Position numbers and translations under genes: made by a program
Assembly: GCA_035296625.1 (NCBI GenBank)
Contig: DATHAO010000049.1
Coordinates: 1 to 64,000 of the forward strand
Length of the DNA: 64,000 nt
Direction of reading: 5' to 3'
Source of the DNA: DATCLS01 sp035296625
Lineage (GTDB): Bacteria > Actinomycetota > Acidimicrobiia > Acidimicrobiales > VFJN01
Part shown: positions 59,348 through 64,000 of the stretch, in pieces
How the letters are laid out: each line of letters opens with the position of its first letter
Position numbering within the stretch: the first letter of the stretch is position 1
The notes under the pieces: model-generated
The model's database searches: none
Told to the model about the DNA's origin: nothing
The model's input: only the letters and a program-made list of their open reading frames with translations

Positions 59348-60826
59348 GTGACCACCTCGGACATCACGGGCGAGGGCGTGACCGGGGACGGCGCTGGCGC
59401 CGAGCGGGTGACCGACGACGGCGCCACCGGCGAGCGGGTGACCGGCGACGGCGCCACCGGCGAGCGGGTGACCGGCGACGACGCCGCAGATGGATCCCCG
59501 GTCGCCGAGCCGAGCGGGGGGGTGCCGCCCGAGGTGGCGGCCCGCCTGGTGCGGGCGCTCGACCGGGCGCCGTCGATGTTCGTGACGCTCATCGACGCCA
59601 ACATGCACTCCGCCTGGCTGAGCACCTCGGCCACGTGGATCACCGGCACCGATCCCGTGAGCCGGCCGGGCCGTCACGCGCTCGAGCGCATCCACCCCGA
59701 CGACGTCCCCCGGCTGATCCACGGCATGGAGCAGCTCCGGGCGGTGCCGCCCCGGGGCGGGACCGGCGTGCCGGTCGTCGAACCGCTCCGCTACCGCATC
59801 CGGCGCCCGGACGACACGTGGATCACCGTCGAGGCCTTCGCCCAGAACCTTCTCGAGGACCCCGAGGTCCAGGGCCTGCTGGTCATGGGACGCCGGGTCG
59901 GCGGCGAACTCGACGGCGTGGGCCACGTCGTCGACCTGCTGGTATCGGACGCCGCGCTGCCCTGCGTGCTCGCCGCCTGCGCGGACCTCGTCCCCCACTA
60001 CCTCGGCGCGGCCGCGGTCGTGGGGCTGGTCGACGGCGACGTCGTGGTCGGCACGCCGGCCGGCAGCCCGGTCGGGCGGCTGGCCGCCGACGAGCGGTGG
60101 TGGCGCGACGCCGTCGGCGACTGCAAGACCCGGACCACCGCCGGCTTCGCCGGCTTCCCCGACGACCTGGCTGCCGAGGCGTACGACGCGGGCTTCCGCT
60201 CGGTGTGGGTCGTGCCGCTGACCGACGCCACCAGCGGCGACGCCCTCGGAGCGGTCGTCGCCTGGGTGCGCCTCGACGTCGAGCTGAACATCGCCACCGA
60301 GGACGGGCTGCGCCAGGCGGCCCGCCTGGCCACGCTCGTCATCGGCGAGCAACGCCGCCACGAGGCACTGCGGCGGGAGGCGATGACCGACCCGCTGACC
60401 GGGCTCGGGAACCGCTCCGCACTGCGGCGGCGCCTCGATGCCGACCACAGCCCGGTGACTGTGGCGCTCGTCGATCTCGACGGGTTCAAACCGGTGAACG
60501 ACACCCACGGCCACGAGGTCGGCGACGAGGTGCTCCGGGTCGTCGGCCGGCGCCTGCTGGCCGCCGTGCGCGAGGACGACTGCGTGGTTCGCTTCGGCGG
60601 CGACGAGTTCGCCGTCGTGTTCGCGGACGGCACGACGCCCGACGGCGTGTCGCGGGCGACCGAGCGGATCGCCGCCGCAATCGGGACGCCCCTCGAAGCC
60701 GCCGGCGGCCTGACCCTGGCGGTGACCGCCAGTATCGGCGTGGCGACGGCGCCGCCGACCGAGGTGGTCCCGTTGGCCGACCGCGCCCTCTACCAGGCGA
60801 AGGCCCGGCGGGACACGCCCCGCTGA
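59348..60826 (+). CDS. PAS-GAF-GGDEF diguanylate cyclase candidate
   Basis: A 492-residue protein with four parts. A repeat-rich N-terminus (residues 1-48, three copies of a decapeptide like GATGERVTGD) comes first. A PAS-like sensor (about 65-180, HALERIHPDDVPRLI) and a GAF-like domain (about 195-335) follow. The GGDEF domain has DPLTGLGNRSALRR, DLDGFKPVNDTHGHEVGD and an intact RFGGDEFAVVF near residue 414, so it can probably make cyclic di-GMP. GTG directly after the acyl-CoA synthetase stop. No EAL domain. Confidence 0.86.
   Translation: MTTSDITGEGVTGDGAGAERVTDDGATGERVTGDGATGERVTGDDAADGSPVAEPSGGVPPEVAARLVRALDRAPSMFVTLIDANMHSAWLSTSATWITGTDPVSRPGRHALERIHPDDVPRLIHGMEQLRAVPPRGGTGVPVVEPLRYRIRRPDDTWITVEAFAQNLLEDPEVQGLLVMGRRVGGELDGVGHVVDLLVSDAALPCVLAACADLVPHYLGAAAVVGLVDGDVVVGTPAGSPVGRLAADERWWRDAVGDCKTRTTAGFAGFPDDLAAEAYDAGFRSVWVVPLTDATSGDALGAVVAWVRLDVELNIATEDGLRQAARLATLVIGEQRRHEALRREAMTDPLTGLGNRSALRRRLDADHSPVTVALVDLDGFKPVNDTHGHEVGDEVLRVVGRRLLAAVREDDCVVRFGGDEFAVVFADGTTPDGVSRATERIAAAIGTPLEAAGGLTLAVTASIGVATAPPTEVVPLADRALYQAKARRDTPR
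59401..59490. repeat. 30-bp in-frame tandem repeat in the GGDEF gene
   Basis: Three units of exactly 30 bp (59401-59430, 59431-59460, 59461-59490) each begin CGAGCGGGTGACCG. They encode decapeptide repeats in the N-terminal leader, ahead of the PAS domain. Confidence 0.9.
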
Positions 60827-60885
60827 GCCCGCCGGGACACCCCCGCTGAGCCCGGCGGGACACCCCCGCTGAGCCAGGCGGCCCG
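60798..60885. repeat. 23-bp tandem repeat spanning the GGDEF stop codon
   Basis: The unit CGCTGAGCCC followed by GCGGGACACCCC starts at 60821, 60844 and 60867 (last one degenerate). A partial unit lies upstream at about 60798, inside the coding end. The repeated TGA is the gene's own stop in the first unit (60824-60826). At 23 bp the repeat shifts frame each time, so it is not a coding linker. Confidence 0.85.
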
Positions 60886-61052
60886 GCGCGTCCGTGTCCG
60901 GTGACGGATCGGGTCGCCAACCGACCGGATGCGTCAGCGGACCCGACCGACCCGGCCCGCCGACGCCGAGACCGCCGTGCCACGGCTCCGCCGGAGCTCG
61001 CTGCGGTGCGCGTGCCCGTCGGCCCACGGCCCGCCGGCTCGCAGTCGGCCGC
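60827..61052. other. Intergenic region after the GGDEF gene
   Basis: 226 bp between convergent genes. Its first 60 bp are the 23-bp repeat. The rest shows no hairpin with a T-run and no gene that I would call. Confidence 0.5.
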
Positions 61053-61667
61053 TCACGGTCGTCGGCGCAGCGTCGCCTCGAGGTGGTGCTGGTGGGGCTG
61101 GCCCACGGCGCCCATCGCCACCTCGTAGCGCAGCTCGTCGCCGACCACGACGATGCGGCGCTCCGTCGTGAGGACCTCCTTGGCCGTGGCCGTCCGGGCG
61201 ACCTCGGTCGAGCGGACGTGCACGGTGAGCCCGTCGGCGGTGGCGACCGCCTCCCCGGCGGCCAGCTCGGCGAGGCCCGTCGGGTGGGCCAGTACCAGCT
61301 CCACGGCGATACCGACGGCCGCGCCGCCTTCCGGGGCGCCGGCGACGTCGGTCGGCTCGGCGACGTTGCCGCCGGCCGTCGGGACGACGTCGGTGGGGGC
61401 GGCGGGGGCGGTGCCGGCGGCCGTCGGGCCGACGCCGCGCAGGTAGCCCGACTCGGCGTGGGCCGGCAGACCGGTATCGAGGCGCCGGGTGGCCTGGCGG
61501 TAGGCGAGGAACGGCTTGCCGACGTGCCCGAACGAGATCTCTTCGCGGTAGGAGAAACCCTCGATCGTGGGGTAGGTGCCCACCCCCTCGCCGACCCACG
61601 TGCCGAGCAACGGAGCGAGCACGGCGACGTCGGGGTGCAGTGCCGGCGACGGTGTCTCAGTACCCAT
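61053..61667 (-). CDS. Nitrobindin/FABP-like heme-binding beta-barrel protein
   Basis: A 204-residue protein started at the ATG at 61667. LAPLLGTWVGEGVGTYPTIE and FSYREEISFGHVGKPFLAYR are the nitrobindin family start (GxWxGxG). The end is HHLEATLRRR, with a His in place for the axial heme ligand region. A roughly 35-residue Ala/Gly/Thr-rich insert (about 103-138) enlarges the usual 160-residue barrel. Nitrobindins bind ferric heme and isomerise peroxynitrite. Convergent with the GGDEF gene. Confidence 0.8.
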   Translation of the reverse strand: MGTETPSPALHPDVAVLAPLLGTWVGEGVGTYPTIEGFSYREEISFGHVGKPFLAYRQATRRLDTGLPAHAESGYLRGVGPTAAGTAPAAPTDVVPTAGGNVAEPTDVAGAPEGGAAVGIAVELVLAHPTGLAELAAGEAVATADGLTVHVRSTEVARTATAKEVLTTERRIVVVGDELRYEVAMGAVGQPHQHHLEATLRRRP

Positions 61668-61786
61668 GCGCCGGACCGTACCCACGGCTGCCCGACTGCG
61701 CGGGCTCCGAGCGGCCCGACTGTGCGCAGGCTGTACGGCCGCCGGTGTAGGCATGGGTCCCGCAGCCGGTCCCGAGGAGGCAGACG

Positions 61787-62488
61787 ATGCCGCAACGCCC
61801 TCCGTCCGTCCGCCCGCTCGCGGGCATCGCCGCGGGGCTCGTGCTCGTGACGCTCGACTTCCGCACGCGGGCGCTCGACCTGCTGCCCGATCCGCTCGGG
61901 TGGGCCCTCCTGGCCGTCGGCGCCGCCGAGCTGTCGCTGGTCGTGCCGGCCCGGGCGGCGGTGGCCGCCGCCGTGGCGAGTCTCGGGGACGTGGTGCTGC
62001 CGTACCGGTGGGTGCGCATCGACCCCCTCACCGGTGAGGTGGTCGACCGGCCGAGCGAGGTTTCCCTCGACTATCCCGAGCACCTGCGGTGGGACGGCCT
62101 GTCGGACCAACGGGCGCTCGTCCTCGCGGCCGCCGTGCTGCTCGGCGGGGTGGCCGTGTGGAGCCTGCTCGACGGGCTCGCCCGCCGCGCCGACCGGGCG
62201 GGCGCCGCGGCGGCGCGCCGGCGATGGCGTGTCCTGCAGGTCGTCGTCCCGGCCGTCTGGGCGCTCCCCCACCTGGTGATCGTGCTCGTGGGGGTGCTGG
62301 GGTCGGCCCGCTACGACCCGGTGTGGGACGGCCAGCTCGAACTGTTGTCCCTCGCCGGCGTCGTCGCCGTGGCCTGGCTCGTCGTCACGCTGGTCCGCGA
62401 GCGGGACGCGTCCTGGGCACTGCGCCCGGACACCGTCCGGCCGTCCCCGTGGCGCCAGCGCCGGCCCGGCGGCGCCGTCAGCGGCTGA
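61787..62488 (+). CDS. Small membrane protein of unknown function
   Basis: A 233-residue protein with about five hydrophobic segments (PLAGIAAGLVLVTLDF; LGWALLAVGAAELSLVV; ALVLAAAVLLGGVAVWSLLD; VVVPAVWALPHLVIVLVGVL; LLSLAGVVAVAWLVVTLV). The polar loop LDLLPDPLGWALLAVG is common in uncharacterised actinobacterial membrane proteins. ATG at 61787. Its last 11 bases overlap the convergent Nudix gene. Confidence 0.65.
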   Translation: MPQRPPSVRPLAGIAAGLVLVTLDFRTRALDLLPDPLGWALLAVGAAELSLVVPARAAVAAAVASLGDVVLPYRWVRIDPLTGEVVDRPSEVSLDYPEHLRWDGLSDQRALVLAAAVLLGGVAVWSLLDGLARRADRAGAAAARRRWRVLQVVVPAVWALPHLVIVLVGVLGSARYDPVWDGQLELLSLAGVVAVAWLVVTLVRERDASWALRPDTVRPSPWRQRRPGGAVSG

Positions 62489-62870
62489 CGCCCGGCCCCG
62501 GCTCGGGCCCGCGCCCCCATACCGCACCGACGGTGGCCAGCAGCTTCGCCAGAAAGCGACCGAGGTGGGGGTCGAACCGGGCGGGATCCGCCCGGCGGAC
62601 CGCGTCGACGGACCACCACCGGACGGCGGCGAGCTCACGCGGGTCTGGACGCAAGACGCGGTCCTCGTCGCCGCGGCACGCGAACCAAAGGCTGACGTCA
62701 CGGTGTCGGGCACCGGTTCCCACGGTCGTCGCCTCGGTGACGAACAGCGGGCGGGGGCCGGGCGGGTCGAGGAAGCGTGGCGCGATGCCGAGCTCCTCCC
62801 GGGCCTCGCGGAGGGCTGTGGCGGCCGGGGCCTCGCCGGCGTCGACGTGGCCGCCGGCGGGCAGCCACAA
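62478..62870 (-). CDS. Nudix hydrolase with missing or non-canonical 5' end
   Basis: A 130-residue frame from a TTG at 62870. The Nudix box is intact: GGHVDAGEAPAATALREARE followed by ELG (GX5EX7REUXEE). However, homologous sequence continues upstream (RRSVLLVEHRKAA) in the same frame to the TGA that ends the neighbouring DUF1772 gene (62924-62922). No ATG or GTG lies in between. Either a rare start (CTG/TTG) is used, or the gene lost its first strand in a deletion, or the two are joined by readthrough. The hydrolysis target is unknown. Confidence 0.65.
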   Translation of the reverse strand: MWLPAGGHVDAGEAPAATALREAREELGIAPRFLDPPGPRPLFVTEATTVGTGARHRDVSLWFACRGDEDRVLRPDPRELAAVRWWSVDAVRRADPARFDPHLGRFLAKLLATVGAVWGRGPEPGPGVSR

Positions 62871-62921
62871 GGCCGCCTTGCGGTGCTCGACGAGCAGGAC
62901 GCTTCGGCGGCCGGTGTCCGG

Positions 62922-63404
62922 TCAAGCGACGCGCTGGGCGATCGTGAACAGGGCCGCCGCGGCGATGCAGGCGACGGTCCGCACGTGGTTCCAGGCCGTC
63001 CACGCCGAGACATAGCGGTCCCAGTCCGCTGGCGCCCCGGCGGCGCCCGGGTCGACGGCGTCGAGGGCGTCGTTGCGGGGCACGTGGTACACGATCGTCA
63101 GTACGACCGCGACCAGGTAGAGGGCGCTGCCGGCCACGCGGTACCAGGCGGCGGCATCGTCCATCCCGTCGGCCAGCGACGCCACGGCGAGCGCGAGGCA
63201 CGTCAGCGCGGTTCCGAACAGCGCCGCCATGAACCACGGCGTGGGCGCCGCCCGGTTCACCTCCTGCATGGCGGCGATGCCCTGCGGCTTGGGCCGGCGG
63301 GAGAGCGCCGTCATCACGAACACCGAGAAGGCGAAGAACACCCCGCCGACCACGCCGCTGCCGACGGCCGAGACGGCCGTGAGCGGGACCAGCGATCGAT
63401 CCAT
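62922..63404 (-). CDS. DUF1772 family membrane protein
   Basis: A 160-residue protein with four membrane segments (SAVGSGVVGGVFFAFSVFVM; WFMAALFGTALTCLALAVAS; AGSALYLVAVVLTIVYHVP; VACIAAAALFTIAQ). It carries the family marks MQEVNRAAPTPWFM and YHVPRNDALDAVD, then WTAWNHVRTV. DUF1772 proteins resemble anthrone-oxygenase-like membrane proteins; function unknown. ATG at 63404, 7 bp after the NmrA-like gene. The same frame continues past its TGA into the Nudix sequence. Confidence 0.85.
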   Translation of the reverse strand: MDRSLVPLTAVSAVGSGVVGGVFFAFSVFVMTALSRRPKPQGIAAMQEVNRAAPTPWFMAALFGTALTCLALAVASLADGMDDAAAWYRVAGSALYLVAVVLTIVYHVPRNDALDAVDPGAAGAPADWDRYVSAWTAWNHVRTVACIAAAALFTIAQRVA

Positions 63405-63411
63405 CGTCGCC

Positions 63412-64000
63412 TCAGACCGCCCACACGCCGGTGGCGGCGGTGTCGCGGGCGTAGTCCGTGAAGTCTCGGGCCTCGCGGCCCAGCGCCTCGCGCACACCGT
63501 CGGCAACCTCGGCGTTGCGCCCATCGAGGACGCGGGTGAACAGCTCGGTGAGCGGCCCGACCTCCTCGGAGGGCACGCCGTGCCCGATGGCCGCCGCCGC
63601 GTACTCGCGTGGCGTGACCGGCAGGTACACGATCTCCCGGTCGAGGACCTTCGTGAGCTCGTCGGCCACGTCACCGAACGTCAGCGACCGCGGCCCGGTC
63701 AGCTCGTAGAGCCGGCCGGCATGCCCGTCCCCGGCGAGCACGGCGACGGCCACGTCCGCGATGTCCTCGGCGTCGACGAACGGCTCGGGGACCTCGCCCG
63801 CCGGTAGCGCGATCACGCCGTCGAGCACCGGCTGGAGCAGGAAGTGCTCGCTGAAGTTCTGCGCGAGCCAACTCGCCCGCAGGATCGTCCACTCGGCGCC
63901 GCTCTGCTGCACGGCTCGCTCGCTCGCCTGCGCCTCCTCCTCGCCCCGCCCGGAGAGGAGCACGAGGCGCCGCACTCCGCTCGCCACCGCCCGGTCGGCG
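63412..64000 (-). CDS. NAD(P)-binding NmrA-like oxidoreductase, 5' end outside the window
   Basis: The last 196 codons of an atypical SDR/NmrA-like protein; the frame runs off the window edge, so the Rossmann glycine motif is not visible. VRRLVLLSGRGEEE, SGAEWTILRASWLAQNF, PFVDAEDIADVAVAVLAG and YELTGPRSLTFGDVADELT are typical of NmrA/YtfG-type NAD(P)H-binding proteins. These act as redox sensors or quinone reductases. Just upstream of DUF1772 on the same strand, a frequent pairing. Confidence 0.85.
   Translation of the reverse strand, partial: ADRAVASGVRRLVLLSGRGEEEAQASERAVQQSGAEWTILRASWLAQNFSEHFLLQPVLDGVIALPAGEVPEPFVDAEDIADVAVAVLAGDGHAGRLYELTGPRSLTFGDVADELTKVLDREIVYLPVTPREYAAAAIGHGVPSEEVGPLTELFTRVLDGRNAEVADGVREALGREARDFTDYARDTAATGVWAV

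Overview
The window is a very GC-rich, gene-dense bacterial chromosome segment, about 64 kb long with short or overlapping intergenic gaps and many GTG starts. Gene content points to an actinobacterium: a SepX/GlpR-like membrane protein beside glp-moaA-moaC and galU, DUF3097, DUF2332, DUF4383, ANTAR and STAS signalling proteins, a Ruc-like FmdB zinc ribbon under a CIRCE element, and many acyl-CoA enzymes. Archaeal-style herA-nurA genes and several lipid-catabolism paralogues would fit a deep-branching class such as Acidimicrobiia. That placement is inference and no rRNA is present to settle it.

Layout. 1-1.7 kb: a crotonase and a TesB-type thioesterase. 1.7-2.8 kb: a decayed region with two pieces of tyrosine recombinase in opposite orientations, next to a tRNA-Ala(CGC). 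2.9-7.6 kb (minus strand): molybdenum cofactor genes glp, moaA and moaC with a SepX-like division protein, plus a DUF4383 membrane protein. 7.7-12.6 kb: a LigD-like PE-polymerase protein without a ligase domain, galU, then a CIRCE-controlled fmdB/ruc-mtnP pair and a SAF-domain protein. 12.6-17.7 kb (minus): uppP and a tldD-tldE-tldE set. 17.9-23.7 kb: a FlK-type thioesterase, a lipoprotein, an AglD/MprF-type membrane protein, a PAP2 enzyme, a gamma-carbonic-anhydrase-like protein and DUF2332. 23.8-30 kb: dxs, nfuA, an ABC-F ATPase and DUF3097, the last two separated by a palindromic repeat array.

30.2-37.3 kb (minus): a tightly coupled operon herA-sbcD-sbcC-nurA, the same four functions in the same order as the classical archaeal herA-mre11-rad50-nurA operon. 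This is the most striking system in the window. Together with the LigD-like protein it gives two double-strand-break-repair loci within 30 kb.

37.3-49 kb: mixed metabolic and regulatory genes (crotonase, GAF-ANTAR, STAS, nitroreductase, TSUP transporter, acyl-CoA synthetase, SDR, MBL hydrolase, MOSC protein, histidine phosphatase, GT-C-like membrane protein, DUF1269). 49-60.8 kb: an AMP-ligase and a TetR regulator face a plus-strand operon of overlapping genes (FAD oxidoreductase, epoxide-hydrolase-like, zinc-type dehydrogenase, DUF7064-like, APH-DUF6285 fusion, acyl-CoA synthetase, PAS/GGDEF protein). A near-perfect palindrome lies in the shared promoter region. This looks like a regulated lipid or terpenoid catabolic operon; the substrate is unknown. 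61-64 kb: a nitrobindin-like protein, small membrane proteins, a Nudix gene without a proper 5' end, and an NmrA-like gene running off the window.

Short in-frame tandem repeats (21-33 bp units) recur in several genes and in two intergenic gaps.
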